Below, piece by piece: positions 11,092 to 23,899 of a stretch of 64,000 bases of DNA. Below the pieces are notes generated by a model. It made no database searches, was not told the origin of the DNA, and saw nothing but the letters and a program-made list of their open reading frames with translations. A program made the translations under genes and the position numbers. The DNA comes from Ctenosaura bakeri. Its lineage: Eukaryota > Chordata > Lepidosauria > Squamata > Iguanidae. Where the stretch lies: contig CAOLHI010001439.1 in assembly GCA_948474755.1 (NCBI GenBank), forward strand, positions 124,001-188,000. Reading direction: 5' to 3'. How positions within the stretch are numbered: the first letter of the stretch is position 1; every line of letters begins with the position of its first letter.

Positions 11092-11540
11092 TAGTCTTCA
11101 CCCTCTCCCCTGTGCCCACAACTCATCTTCCTCACACTGACATTTCCCAGGTTCAGAGGCACCTGTCCACTATCATACCCATCCTTCTGAATGACCAGCC
11201 TCCAGTCGCTATGCCACCGAACAGAGCTTTCTCCTCCATGCTGGGTGCAGCGCACTTGGCCACGAGATCAGAGAACGTAGAGTGTGCACTTCTGTGTGTG
11301 TGCCCGCTATGGAGATCTGAGAACTGCCAGGAAGGAATGGGACACATGCTGGCACACCAATCTCCGTCCAAGCCTGTCAGTTATAGTGACCTGGGACCAG
11401 TTCAAGCTGAAACTTCAACCCTTGACTTCACAAAACATGCAAAACAAAAGACCAACAACTCAACAGGCAGTGGGACTTTGGACCCTGAGGGGAGGTCATC
11501 CAAGACACTAGACTTTGAGTGTGGATCAAAACAAGGCTTA

Positions 11541-14500
11541 TCATTGCATGCCGAATCTCCAGACTTCCAAAGAGATACCACCTGACGCAGCCACTGCCAC
11601 ATTTCCTTCAACATTGATCTGCAAAAGAAGATGGCAATACAGTGGGCGGGGGGCAGATGTTAGTCCAGCATTTATTTACTTGCTTTTTAAAAATCATTTG
11701 TTCATCATCTCTTGATCCACCAGGCCCCAGCAGACTTAGCATACTCCACGGAAGCCAAAATATACCCCTCAGAATGCAACTCCACACATATAGGAAACTA
11801 TGTGTGCTTCTTCCCTCTCTGTCCTTTGCTACCTCTAGTGCTCCTTTCCTCAATACAAACACATAGTTTGGAGGTAACAAGTTACAAGCAACGACACTAC
11901 TTTTTGTTCTTTTTCCAAATAACAACATGACTGTTAGCGCCATTCCACCTCCCCTGTAACAAGTAATTTTCTTGTCACGTGCTAGTAGATAAAAATGTTT
12001 TCTTTGGCCATTTTTGAAGATTTTTTTTTCAAATTTGGGACCATCTGCTACTTTTTCAGATAGATTTCCTCCCAAAAAACAAACTAAAGAAAACACAGCA
12101 AGAAAAAGCAGCACAAAGCAGTGCAACAATGTTTTTTTCCTCAATGACAATGGTAACAGGTTATTGGGATTAATTTTTTTTAAAAAATCTCCAAAGTGCT
12201 GTACAAACTTCTTGGGACACCCTCTATGCAGTCTCTCCACCCCTGTTGTCCTTACCCCATTTAATACACAGTTGTGTGTCCGTGAACCGATGAGCTTTGG
12301 TGGGTCTGTGGGAAGATGAATCTGGAAGAGAAATTCAAATGCTTCAGTCCTAGAAGCTGAAAGGCTAATAAATTCAAAATATTGGTTCTGCTAAACTACA
12401 CACAAAAGGGTTAAGCAAGGGAAAATGAGCTCCAGAGTTGTAAGATGGCTCCCTCAATGAAACTGTATTATTTAGTCCAATCCAAAAGAAAAAGAAAAAA
12501 AGCCTGTGAGACTGGGGGTCTTTTCACATTAACAAACTATTGCACTATGATTCCACTAACTGCCATGGTTCTGTTCTATGGAATCACAGAATTTGCAGTT
12601 TAGGGAAGGATATTTAGAATTCTCAGACAGGGAGGTCCAGAACCTCTCAAGACTACAAACCCTAGGATTCCACAGGAGGCAGCCACAGTAGTTAATGGAA
12701 TCATAGTGCAATAGTTATGTGTGCAGAAAGGCCCTCATAAAGAGAGAAGAAAGCAATCTACACAATGAGACAATGTAATCTGGTGTAAAAATGGCATATG
12801 CAGCCTTTGCAACCCTTCATTATCCTTGCCCTAAGCATCAGGAAATCCTCCTGTGGCTGGTGGCAGAATCCACTACAAGTAGAACTTCAAAATGGTAAGA
12901 AACAGTTTTCCTATTTTGGCTTTGATGGGAGTGCGGAAAGGCGGGGGGAGACTGGTAGGTTTTGAAGGATAGAGCAAAATGTCCCCTATGTCTACTGTCA
13001 CACAGGGTAGGTGACATTTGCAAACTGTGTTCACTCCACATTTTGAAGGGAACCAACCTGACCAAAACCTCCTGAAGAAATGTGTAAATGTGACACAGTT
13101 ATACTTTATGCATTTCACAATGCACTTCTATATAATGTACCAGACTACATATTTGCTGTTATGTGCCTTCAGGTCAACTCCAGCTGAAGGCCACACTACT
13201 GTAGAATTTTCTTAGCAAGATTTATTCAGAGGTTTGTTACTGCCCTTCTCTTGTGATGAAAGAATGTCACTTGCCAAGATCACCCTTTGGGGTTCCATGG
13301 CTTAGGAAATATTTGAACCCTGTCCCCTACAGTCTACATTTAATTCTCAAATCACTACACCATACTGGCTCTCAACATACAAAAATGCATATTTAGAGAT
13401 AAAATAGTTTTAAAATGTGCATTTGAAAGGAAAATAGGTTTAGAAATACAGTCCTCCTTCCACATTCACAAGGGTTTGGGGCATAGAATCCTCACGAAAG
13501 TGTTCCCCCTTCCATTCCCTGATGGGGCTCCCTCCTCTTCCCATGCAAAACAGATGGGAATGGGGGTGGGGAAGGCTCGCAAGAAGGCTCCTTTCCTTTT
13601 CTAGAGGTCTCCCCTTCCCATTCCCATGCATTTTGCCCCAGGATGGAGAAAATGGATGGGAAAGAGAGGGGGAACTCCACAAGAAGAAAGGAAAGCTCAC
13701 GAGAGTGTCTTCCCCCTCCCTTCCCCCCCAAATAGATCCCATTTTCTTCTGTTCTGCCTCAAAAAATTCACTCTAGGGGAAAATGCATAGGAATGGGAGG
13801 AAGAGAACTCGGGGCAGGGGAAGCATACACACTCAGGAATAATCAAATTCGCAAACATCAAACCTGCGAATGTGGAAGGAGAACTGTACGTTATACTGTG
13901 AGAAAATAAGGATTATTTTAAAATAAACAAACACATAATTAAGTAATATTGCAGATCAGTGTTGAGAAACAGCATGGCACACTTGTCAATGAACATATAT
14001 GAAAAAGACAGAGATAAGAAATAAATTGTTCTGTTCATTCTTAACTTAGAATGGTAATTTAAGCATCACAATTCTTACACGCAGCGTCTTGTCAGTAGAA
14101 GTTGTATACAGGGCACCCAGTGAGTGTTGGACTCCAGTGATCTGGGAGTGATGACCGACATTGAAATGCTAGAGAAAGAGCAAACAGTGAGGCTTTGAGA
14201 ATATACCATGGGAGACACAGAAAGTGCACTGACTTCTCCTTCGATATTTAGGCACTGGCAACTTTTAAATTGCTTCAGTGAAAAATGCTTGTTTGATTTC
14301 AGAGGCAAGAAAAATTGCTCCTGACTGTCAAAGCTCACGAGATTTCTAAGGTGAGTACCAGCTGTGCTACATCTGTCTTTACAACCCATAGCAAGCAGGA
14401 TTTTATGGTAAATTTTTAAAATCATAAGTTTTTTTGTGGGTGGAGATTAGAGAAGTACCATATTTCTCTGTCTCTCCATGATTCAACTTCTCTCAGCATA

Positions 14501-17500
14501 CCCGGATGCGCTGAAAGCACCCTCCTTTGTTCTCAAAGACATACAGCAGCCCGTGGTTGTCTCCAGCCCATAGCTGATTGCCTTGATATGACATGGCAAG
14601 GAGGTAAGAGTCCAGCTAGGGAAGGAAAGGAAACAATGTCACTGATAGTAGGAAGAATAATCAAGACACATCCAAGATGTATACCTGCTTGCAGATAAGG
14701 ACTGGCTTAGTAAAGACAGTACTCAAGCAAACAGACTAAAACAAATAGACTAAAACATATATGCTTAGATGCCATGAGTCACTTACCAGTACAACCTGAG
14801 TGGAAAGTCATAACTCTAATATGGAGTTCAGCAAGACTGGAGGCTAGATACAGGTACAGCATGAAACTACTGGCCAGAGCCAACTGCTTCTCTACTTTTG
14901 TTTCTTATCTGCACAATACTTGGCTTTGTAACTTTATTCCAACAGTGTCCAAACTCTTGAAGAGTCTGCCGAGGTTAAACAACTCTCGGTTCTATCATAT
15001 AGTAGTCTCTTGAACAAAGGCCCTCGTTACAAATTGTCCATTGCCTGAGAATTTAAACATTTTGGCACATGAACTGCTGTTTGTAAACCAGCTTTAATCT
15101 CAAGTTTTAGAGGAACAGTTTGTGGATGGCTGAGGTTTAATAAGAAACCACAGTTCAGTAAATTAATGGTTACATATACCATTTGAACTCACTTGTGTAA
15201 AACAAAAGCCATCCATTTTGTCATCTGTCACACAGGCGTTTCTGTTATAAAACTAAATTCAGGACATATTTTTCTTTTTTTCCTTTTTCTTGGCATTTAC
15301 ATTTTTAAAATCCAGTAACAATTATATTTGTGCAGGTCCTAGTAAGCTCGAACCCCTTACTTCTAAACCATTCAGCTGGCTGAGCTTCTGAGTGACTTCA
15401 AGCACAATACAGACACATTCCCAGCCTCCCAGCAAAAGCCAGCAATTCAGTTTGGTCTTTCCATCAACCCAGAAGTAACCAGTACTCAAATGTACAAAAA
15501 ATGAAACAGAGATTTTCCTTAGAAAACTCAAAATGAAGCACCCACAAATTGTAATTTTCTTGGCTTGTTTCCAGGGAATGTTTGCCTACCCTTAAAAAAA
15601 AAAAAAGAGATTCAAGGGCTGTAACTCACCGTTAGCCTCTGGAGGACACTATTGGTTCGCCTGTCAAAACATACAAGCGTTCGATCTTCACTTCCAGAGA
15701 GTATGAAGTGCTCATCAGCTGCAAGGGATAGTACCGCACTGGAATGAAGCTTGCGTCTTTTCAGGGGGGCATAAGTAGCTGTGAAAGAAGTCCAAGAGAC
15801 AATCCATAAAAGTCTGGAAAGACAGATCTCATAATTCAGGCAATTCATTCAGTTAATACATCCCAGAAATATGTTCTCCACCTTGTAGATTTCAATTATT
15901 CTCTTAAGATACCTCCTGTGACTGGACAGCTAATGGAAGCAAGTATGACAGTACAGTTTCCTCTGCAAGCTCTCTGACCAGCTCCTCCCTATTTTGTCAC
16001 CCCTAACTCATCTGTAGAGTGGAAAACACTATTTCATATTCACAGAATATGAATTGCTCCTAAGCAATTCATGTTCTTCTAGCTGACACAAATAATGTTA
16101 GCAAGCAGTATTTCATTGTACAATGAAACACTGGCTGCTTACATTGCTTGTCTCAGTTAAAAGAATGTGAATGTGAATTATCAATGAGGAAATTTCAACT
16201 AGGAGAGATGTAGATGTAAAGGATCCCCTTCCATCCTTTCTAGTTGCTTGCTCCGGACCTCCGCTTTCCCACTGAGGAGCTAATAGGTAGTCTATCTATA
16301 CCACTTTAACTAGACAGAGATTGGCTGCTGGCACTTGAGCAAGGCATTAATATACACAGGAAGGAGCTGTCACTAACCTCGTGGGTCATATATTGAAACC
16401 TTCTTGTCATAGGTTCCTGTCACCAGAATGTCAGGGAGATAAGCAAGGCATAACACAGCTGCTGTTGCTCTAGGATGAGAAGGAAACTATCAGGTGAAGG
16501 GCCTGAATGCACAGGTAATTCTGATATATTACTCACTAAATTTCTAGTCAACTTGGGCCTTCAGTTATTTCTAAATCAACATCATTAAGAAAAGGGATTA
16601 GCTGAGTCTTTTTAATTGTTTTTATAGCTACATATCATGATCTATGCTCACTTTCTTTTCTTCCAAGTTCTTTTCTTCCAAGTCCCTGTATATCTGGCCT
16701 ATTCAATGAGTCTTTGGCATATAACAAATGGGAAGAGCATTCAAGCCTCTTGGTACCTGATTCTATCTCCCAAGACTGAATAGCTTTAGCACCCTCATTT
16801 AAATGGCTAAATGGGCTTCTATAGGATTTGCTCTTTCTTGGCTTGCTTTGCTCAGAGATTTTAGTTTTTGTAGCCCTTGCCAACCCTGTCATCTGCCCTA
16901 GCACCTTCATTTTCTGCATTAAACACCACAGAGATCTGGGCTCATCCTTTCATACCCCAGCACCTCTCATGAAAGCTCACAATGCTTTGGATCTCATATG
17001 CTGTGAGCATGTGGCCAAAGGCCTGAAACTCCTTTTTTTCAGCCTCCACTTGAATGCTACAGGGGAGGGCAATGGGGCACTAGTACCTGATTTCACCAAA
17101 CTGTTGCCCCTCAGCAGCCATGTCCCACAGCTTCACTGTGCTGTCCCAGGAACCCGAACACACACAATCTTCTCTTGCAGCCAGTGACCAGACCCACCCC
17201 TAGGCAGTAAAGAGAAAAAGAGGTAAGACTTGTCACTAGCTTTCAGACCTTTTTTCATATCCTTAGTAACATCACAATGTGTTTCCAGAAGCAGTCAAAG
17301 AACATATTCTAATTCTACTTCAGCAATCTCAACTTTAGTGGAGGACAGCCCCAGGTAATATACAGAAGATCAACAATTAACCCTTACCAAAGGAACCAAA
17401 ATTTTAATTCACTGTTCTGCTCCCTGTAATGGTGAATACTGGAAAATCAACAACTTTGGACACTGGCAGTTTCTGGGTGTTTTTTTTAACCCTAAAGACA

Positions 17501-20500
17501 GATACTTCTGATCCACCTCTAGATGGGTGTGAGAAATCAGAATGTTCTAGCTCAGAAAGTAGGTGCAAGTGAAAAATGGAAGTGGTCTTCTAGTTCTACA
17601 TCACAAAGTCTATGGGCCCAGAAGACGACGAGTCAATTGAACTGTGAAAGTGGTGCAGCATCACATCCCTTCTTCATAGAGACTCACTGTCCTTAAGACA
17701 GAAGAGACAGGGAACCAGTAATAGCTTCAGTCTCTATCTCTTTCCATGGGCAAGAGAGGCCAGTCAGAACAGACTACATATATCCAGCCTTTCCATAATA
17801 ACTGTTTGCTTTAGATCTAGCTACAAAAGGTGATTTGGGGAGGCAATTTAGGCTGATTGCCTTTTGCTTTTTGTACTTGTTTCTTTCAGATTAACACACT
17901 CTGCTTTGTGAAAAAGATGCAAAGGGTAACAGAAAGCTGGATCTGGAGATAATTCATGTTGTAAATAGGATGGTGCTCTTCAGAGGTTGAGAATACTGTG
18001 CTTTTGTTTACTGAACATACCCATATGAGTGGATAATTTCAAAATGGGAGAAAACCACACACTCTGCATGCCACAGCCATTACAGAGTGTGCTCAATCAG
18101 GGAAGGTTAGTACCTTAGCAATTAGAGGGCTGGTGTTATAGGGTTTCTGCTAATCTTTTTTTTTTAACCCTCATCCTAGGAGACATTTTAGTTATCCCAG
18201 AGTCTCATTTTGTGCCAAATTCACACAGAACAAAATAGGCCTTTTCTCACACTGTCAACTCAAGTTTTATACAATGTCCCTCAGTTTCAGCCACCTACCA
18301 TGCAATTAAAAAAAAAAATTAATAGAAAAGGCAGGAACAAAAATTGTCTCAATCAATCTACTATATTTTGTCACTGAAGTAATTATTTTGTCCTGCACCA
18401 TGTAATGCATTGGAGGTTATTTGTCTCTATTGAGAGAAACAAACTTTAAACACTGTTTTCTCTCTGGGGTCACATCCATTTTGTAGGGTGCACAACAAGG
18501 TCTTTTTCAGTTAGGAACAACAGTGGCAGCATTTTGGGAACACAGAAATTATGTTGACCTGTTTTCCTTTTTGCAACAATTAAATCTGTCAGTTGCTGGG
18601 AACAAATGTCCTGTCTAGCTCTCAGTGTTCGAGTATTATGGAATACTCTTCACTCAATATGCACAAACACACCTGTGGACATGGGGAATTTTTACTGAGA
18701 TATCCTCACTGATCATGGAGGTCAGAAAATAGCCCAGAGATCACCCAATATGAAATCCATCTGGATGATAATTACTCTTGCTGTTATTTTACATTCTACC
18801 TACAGGACTATATTTTTAGATATTATCTGGTTCCAGGATAGGATGATCATAGAAATAAAATACCACCCCCAACTGACCAAGAAATCACGGGCTCTGCTTA
18901 CCTTGTGTGTACCATTGCGCTCTGTCCCCAGAGTCTTCACCAGCACCTTTTCCTGTGCTCTCCCCAGCTGCCTCAGGTCCCACAAAACCACATTTCGGTC
19001 CCGGGAACCAGACACACATAGCTCCCCACCCTAGATAAGAAGACAAACTAGAAAGAATGAGGCAATAAGGTAAAAACAAACATTCAAGTACCAAACTTTG
19101 CAAAAAGTGTCATTATAGTATGCATACATCCATTATCACCTATTCTGAATGTAACAGCTGGAATAATTTGGCTAGAACTTAGGTAGCAAGAGGGCAAAGA
19201 ACTCAAATAGGGACAGTATAAGGAGAGAGAGCTTTGCTAAGCACAGTACAGACTGTGGCTCACCTTGACAGGATAATTTTCAAACTGACTGCTAACTGAG
19301 TTCTAACGGTTAAAAAATAATAAGCCATGTGTTATGGCTGACACCTTGCTCCCAGAGGAATACTGAAAATCATCCTCAGCTAACAAACGGTTACGGGACA
19401 TAGCATCAGCCTTCTGTTCTGAGATATTCAAAAGAAAACAAATACAGTGTTTGAGAACAGGATCTTCAGCTGAACATTTAATTGGGCACATTTTATGGTT
19501 AATCATTGAGACATTCTGCAAAGACGATAAGAAACTCCTCCTAACTATGATTCTTCATAACTGGCCAGTCAAATACTGAAGGGCCTGCCCTGTCAAACCA
19601 CACTACTGTACAAGTGAAAACAATACAGAAAGAGAATGGTCCTTACCTGAATGAGCAGCACAGAGTCAACCGAAGCAAAGTGCCCCTCAGTAAGGGAAAA
19701 GTAATCTATGTCTTTGCCATTTTCTGCCCATTGTTGGAGGTGCTCCTCTAGCTCGATGCAGGCAGCTGGCCAATTAAAGTCGTCATCTATTGAGATATGA
19801 GCATCAAGGCATGAAGTTCTGCCTCCAAGCTATGCAGAACAATCTCAAGCAATGCAGGTTAGATTATATACTGGATCTACACTTGTATAGCCCTCCCTCC
19901 ATATTTGCAGGTTTGATTCTTATAAGTTTAATTATCCAAGAGGTGCCTGTGCCTCCCCTCCCCTTCTCCTCCTCCCATTCCCTTGCATTTTGCTGGGGTG
20001 GAAAAAGAAGGCAGGTGTGTTGAAGTAAAAGGTAAGGCAATGAGGGCAGAGAGATGCACGCACATTTTCCTTCACCCTTCTGGAATTCTCTGCTACCATT
20101 CCTTTCCCAGGACTGAGAACTTGTGCTGAGGCAAAAGGTAAGGCAATGGGGGGGACATGCTCACACATGCTCCTTCATCTTCCCAGAGCTCTCCCGCTCA
20201 CTCCCTTGCCTCTGGCCCTGGTGTGGAGAAGGAAGGCTCCTACACCAGAGTTCCAAAAGGGAATGGGAGGGGGATTGCAAGGGGGGGGAGTTATTCACAC
20301 TTTTTCCATTTTTGCGAGAGTTCTGTGCCCTGAACCCTCACAAATGTGGAGGGGCCACTGTAGAACAATTTTCCGCATGAATATCCTCAGAGTGGCTTAC
20401 ACAACTGAATCACAATAAAAAGAAAAAAGCTAACATGCAGTGAAATGAAAAAAGATCACACTTGCTAGATAACCTCAACATTTTATATCAGTTCTAGTCT

Positions 20501-21379
20501 TGTTTACTCTGGGGACTGAAAATGCATTATCTTTAAACTACATAACCAGTGCTCAGTACTATCAGTGTGCCAACATTACTGAGTTCAATTGCAACGATCT
20601 GAAAGTAAAAGGCACAGTTAAAGCAGAAACAGAATTTAACCCATATTCCACCCATGTGCTTATCCACCTCCTACCAAAGTTTTAGTTACATAGCAAGAGG
20701 AGAACTTGTGACTGACAGTTTCCAACAATTTAAGCCAACTATATTCCGCTACTAGCTTCCAGAAACAAGAATACAAAGCCCATTCTTTGTTTGTATCCCC
20801 AAAATTTTAATCTCCTGAAGAAATGCCAATTTGAAACTTGCTGAGAGGCAAAACCCTATTAAACGTAAGAAAACCTGTTCTGGAAAAGATGAATTGTACT
20901 TACATTAACAAGGGACTAGGTTATTATAAACTAAGAGGAAACTCACCTTCCACAACAGGATAGCAGCTACCAATCTTCTTTAGCAGGCGAATTCTCCAAG
21001 TGACATCATCCTGCACAATGTCCCTTAGTGTCCTGCAGACCAAAGGAAGGACACTCAAGACAAACCTGGCCTGCAGGTATGAACAGATCTTCAAGATCAG
21101 CTCCAAAGGAAGAGATAATAGCCCTGAAGCTGCCTCATCAGTAACAGGAGACTTTTTTAGGTCCAAAGAAGGAGACCTGTTCTCCAGCACCTGTGATCGA
21201 TGTCCTGTTGAGAGAGATTCAGGAGGCAGGCACTTAGATGCCTGACTGGGCTGGCTTGAAGACCCAAGGACACGGTCAACATACTCCTGGGCCTGAGTAT
21301 CTGGATCTGGGCTGTTCTCTGTGTCAGAGTCATCATCAGTGCCTTGTTGTTCAGTATAAAAATCTGGATCAGGATTCAT
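11541..21379 (-). CDS. FBXW9: FBXW9, F-box and WD40 repeat protein 9
   Basis: Substrate-recognition subunit of an SCF (SKP1-CUL1-F-box) ubiquitin ligase, by family knowledge. Coding exons in transcription order, minus strand: 21379-20947, 19786-19647, 19030-18902, 17199-17087, 16469-16378, 15778-15630, 14615-14502, 14168-14079, 12321-12256, 11618-11541 (TGA 11543-11541). All introns are GT-AG and phases join cleanly; the total is 1404 nt, 467 aa (human is about 458). Residues 1-85 are acidic and Ser-rich. The F-box is at about 88-132 ([16 protein letters not shown]). WD40 blades follow with [48 protein letters not shown] and TSTDKTLRV, ending in SLEVWRF. The start Met lies two bases inside its exon and aligns with the human start, so at least one 5'UTR exon lies upstream; a donor at 22555 fits. 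The last exon is small (25 codons) and was placed by its [18 protein letters not shown] match. It sits head-to-tail downstream of TNPO2. Confidence 0.95.
12515..12734. repeat. Palindromic MITE copy 1 (FBXW9 intron)
   Basis: Long inverted-repeat element without coding capacity. The arms contain CTATTGCACTATGATTCCA and its complement (TGGAATCATAGTGCAATAG). Internal matches include GAATCACAGAATTTGCAGTTT against AAACCCTAGGATTCCAC. It belongs to the same family as 23496, 58029 and 58677 but is more diverged. It lies in the intron between coding exons 8 and 9 of FBXW9. Confidence 0.7.
13150..13373 (-). repeat. Sauria-type tRNA-derived SINE
   Basis: On the minus strand this reads as the squamate tRNA-related SINE: a tRNA-like head (GCCAGTATGGTGTAGTGATT-type) near 13372-13350, a diverged B box, the AGGCAGTAACAAACC region, and a 3' end near 13150-13180. 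It is old and diverged, and sits in the same FBXW9 intron as the neighbouring MITEs. Confidence 0.7.
13449..13886 (+). repeat. Tigger-like MITE copy 2 (FBXW9 intron)
   Basis: Left end CAGTCCTCCTTCCACATTC, right end complement CAGTTCTCCTTCCACATTC, each flanked by TA. The GC- and purine/pyrimidine-rich interior gives several spurious open frames on both strands. No transposase is present. Confidence 0.8.
19888..20360 (+). repeat. Tigger-like MITE copy 3 (FBXW9 intron)
   Basis: Left end resembles AGCCCTCCCTCCATATTTGC; the right end is the complement of CAGTGGCCCCTCCACATTTG, followed by TA. It is in the intron between coding exons 1 and 2 of FBXW9. The interior shares the GAGGTGCC-type and CTCTCCC-rich blocks with the other copies. 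Confidence 0.75.
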
Positions 21380-21863
21380 AGCTACATGAAAAATAGAAAG
21401 AGAGTACTGGTAAGGAGCTGTACAACCAAAAAGCATATACTGTTTTGGTATCACCATAACTCCCCACATCTTTCACAGGGCAACAGAGCCTATGAAACGT
21501 AAGTAATATCAAGATGCTTTTGCACAGGAAGTAGTGCTTTCAAGCCATAAAAACCTGGGTGGGAATTTTTAAATAAAAATATTAATAACAACAGCCTTCA
21601 GGCTCTTCAATTAGAAAGGTATACAGAAAAGTATATGAAAAAAGAACTCAGTTACATAAATGGAAAAGAGGCTGAGATCAGTTCAAAGAGGTTTGTGCCA
21701 GACTTCTCGTATTCTAATTCAGCATACGTCAGTAGCAGCAGAGAAAAGAAGGAGATCGCACATCTTGTTTCTGGCCTCCACATGTTCCTTTGAAAGTCAG
21801 AACCAACCCTACATAAGAAGCACTCTCAATAACAATCCTATCATCCACTGCAGCACTTGCAAA

Positions 21864-21962
21864 TATTCCATGTTTCAACTACAGTTCCCAGAATCCTCCA
21901 GCCAGTGTGGCTAGAAACCACTCTGGCTGGGGGATTCTGGAAGCCGTTTCCTCTAGAACCAT
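21864..21962. repeat. Short palindromic repeat
   Basis: Imperfect inverted repeat, CCCAGAATCCTCCAGCCAGT against ACTCTGGCTGGGGGATTCTG. This resembles a common squamate interspersed element with a CTACAGTTCCCAGAATCC core. Related segments are near 34575, 42000 and 46905. Non-coding. Confidence 0.5.
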
Positions 21963-22423
21963 CTGGGAAGCCCCTTCTCTAGGACAAAGTCCTGTGGACC
22001 ACATGGCCTGTCCTACACCTCCAAAATTAGCCTGATGTGCTCAGGTGCAATGGAGGTCCCCACCTAATTGCCAGTGTTGATAAGTAAAACGACTGTCCAG
22101 TATGGTTCTCCCTGTGGAAAAGAGGGGAGCGCTCTCTTGTCTTTTGCCTCAGGCAGCAGCATGTCTGGGGACAGACTGGAAAACTCTTAAGTGATTGGGA
22201 ACTCTGAATTCTCAACGACACGGAAAAGGAGGCATTCACAAAGACTTTGCTCAGATCTTCAGAAGAACGTCTGGGTGGAAGAAGAAGGAATAGTGGGCAC
22301 AGCTTCCTCCTTATCCTTGCTGAAGAGTCAGTCACTTCTTAAACTTGGTAAGAAGCCAAACTAGGCCAGGCAACGTGCTCTTCCAAGTCGTTTCATCTAC
22401 ACAACCATCAAGAACCAGAGAGG

Positions 22424-22490
22424 TTTGTTGTTAACTGCCGTCAAATTTCGATTTCTGGCGACCCTCGGAGTGAAAGAACTCCGGGCCACC
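22424..22490 (-). repeat. Sauria-type SINE 3'-end fragment
   Basis: The complement reads as the SINE 3' segment (plus: GTTGTTAACTGCCGTCAAAT, then TTTCTGGCGACCCT). It lies at the inner edge of the FBXW9 CpG island, about 70 nt inside the likely first intron. Confidence 0.55.
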
Positions 22491-23260
22491 CCTTCACCAA
22501 CATCAGGTCTCGCAGACGCAGAGCCGCCTCACAAAAACAAGAACCCCTCTCTCACCTACAGATGACAGACACCCCTTGCAAACAAAGACGGCGCCCATCC
22601 CACTCGACGGACTGACTCAGAGGAGAGTCGGCCGAGAGGGGAGAAAAGCTTCCCCTTCTCCAGTGCTCCCCGCTCCCTCCCGCCATAATACAGGAGGCCG
22701 CGGTGGAGGACCAAAAACGTGAGCGAGGGCGAGAGCAACCAGGGGACTCAGGCAACCCCTCCTCCGGGTAGAAAATGGCACCTCCCGGTCACATCGCCCC
22801 AGCGACTGCTGGAAATGACGGGACGGCTCTGTTACCACGACGCGGAAGCAGGTCCCCCTCTCCGTCCCGCTACAGCTGCCCGGCCCTCTGCCGTCTCTCT
22901 CGTTGCGCGGCAGAGCCAGCGACCCACTCACCCTTCCCGGGACAGCCGCCTCGGCCGCTCCTTCCCCGCAGTGCCACACACACTCTTCCGCCGAGGGCGC
23001 ACCCAGCGCCTTCGCGCGTCCCGTCTCCTAGGAGAAACTACTTCCGGCGCGCTGTGATGACGACACGACTCAGGCCGGCTGAGGAGGCTTTCCGCGCCTT
23101 CCCCCGCCGCGCTACTGGGAGGGGGGAAGGCGGCACCTCCTGGCGCCAGACAATGGGGGCGCGGCGGCAGCAGCAGCCCTGTGACTGAGGCGGCCGCTGT
23201 GGGGGACGCGCTCCTACTTCGGCTGCGTGGACTTGCGCTACCTGGTGCAATTTCTGTTCA
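22490..23260 (-). promoter_or_regulatory. FBXW9: CpG-island promoter of FBXW9
   Basis: CpG-dense block upstream of the first FBXW9 coding exon. A good splice donor (GTAG|GTGAG on the minus strand, GT at 22555-22554) could end the 5'UTR exon. ETS-type ACTTCCGGCGC at about 23040-23050 and an adjacent CRE/ATF-like TGATGACG near 23055-23063 sit at the upstream end, typical of TATA-less housekeeping promoters. Transcription start is inferred to lie at about 22,750-23,050. The open frames here on both strands are CpG-island artefacts. Confidence 0.7.
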
Positions 23261-23495
23261 GCCAAGACAGAGGCCCCTTTTATTTGGAAGGCTTTCGCCC
23301 CTAACAGCTTCCCTACTGTAGCGACGCCAGGAAACAGAGCTGGTTTACAGCATTGTAATTCTCTTTCAACAATCCTTTTATTGAAATGGAGACCATCGGA
23401 GTGTTTTGGGCTACACCGCCCGTTACCGAGAGGGCTTCTTCAACATAGTATCACGTACCAGGCCATCTTTCCCACTTCCGCAGTTATTAAATTAC

Positions 23496-23690
23496 GGCCA
23501 TTTCCACACTACATTGTTACAACGCTATTATTCCACTTTGAACATCCTGTGGAATCCTGGGGTTTGCAGTTGAGGGAGGGGCCTTTGGAAACCCCAGCCA
23601 GAGGGCTCTTGGCCCTCAGGAAACTAAAAACCCCAGAATTCCACAGGATGATGAAAGCAGAATAATAGCACTATAAACAGTCTAGTGCAT
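23496..23690. repeat. Palindromic MITE copy 2
   Basis: Inverted arms with GGCCATTTCCACACTAC at the left. Internal complementary blocks are CTGTGGAATCCTGGGGTTTG and AAACCCCAGAATTCCACAG. It sits between the FBXW9 promoter and the presumed TNPO2 3' end. The outer right arm is decayed. Confidence 0.7.
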
Positions 23691-23893
23691 AAACAGCCTA
23701 TAAATTGATAAGTCAGTAGATATAGGAATCCCCAACACAGCTTTTAGGAAGCTGTTGAGAAACTAAGGCAGCCTTAACCATTATATATAGTTTCAGAACA
23801 CTCTTCTGTCAGCACATACTCAAGTACCAAGCAAGGTATTTAAGACATACGCCTTCTGGTCTGTGAATTTTAACACACAGAAGGAGTTAAACA

Positions 23894-23899
23894 TTTATT
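23894..23899 (-). promoter_or_regulatory. TNPO2: Candidate TNPO2 polyadenylation signal
   Basis: The minus strand reads GAAATAAATG, followed within 25 nt by a GU-rich stretch (TTCTGTGTGTT), the usual arrangement for cleavage and polyadenylation. Using it gives a 3'UTR of about 4.7 kb. Other AATAAA hexamers on this strand occur near 23377, 26813 and 27562, so alternative ends are possible. Confidence 0.45.

Noticed and set aside
11153..11371. Candidate final FBXW9 coding exon
   Set aside because: The translation does not match the last WD blade; 11618-11541 does, with correct phase and stop.
11112..11585. 157-codon plus-strand open frame opposite the FBXW9 3' end
   Set aside because: Antisense to the FBXW9 last exon and 3'UTR with no family similarity.
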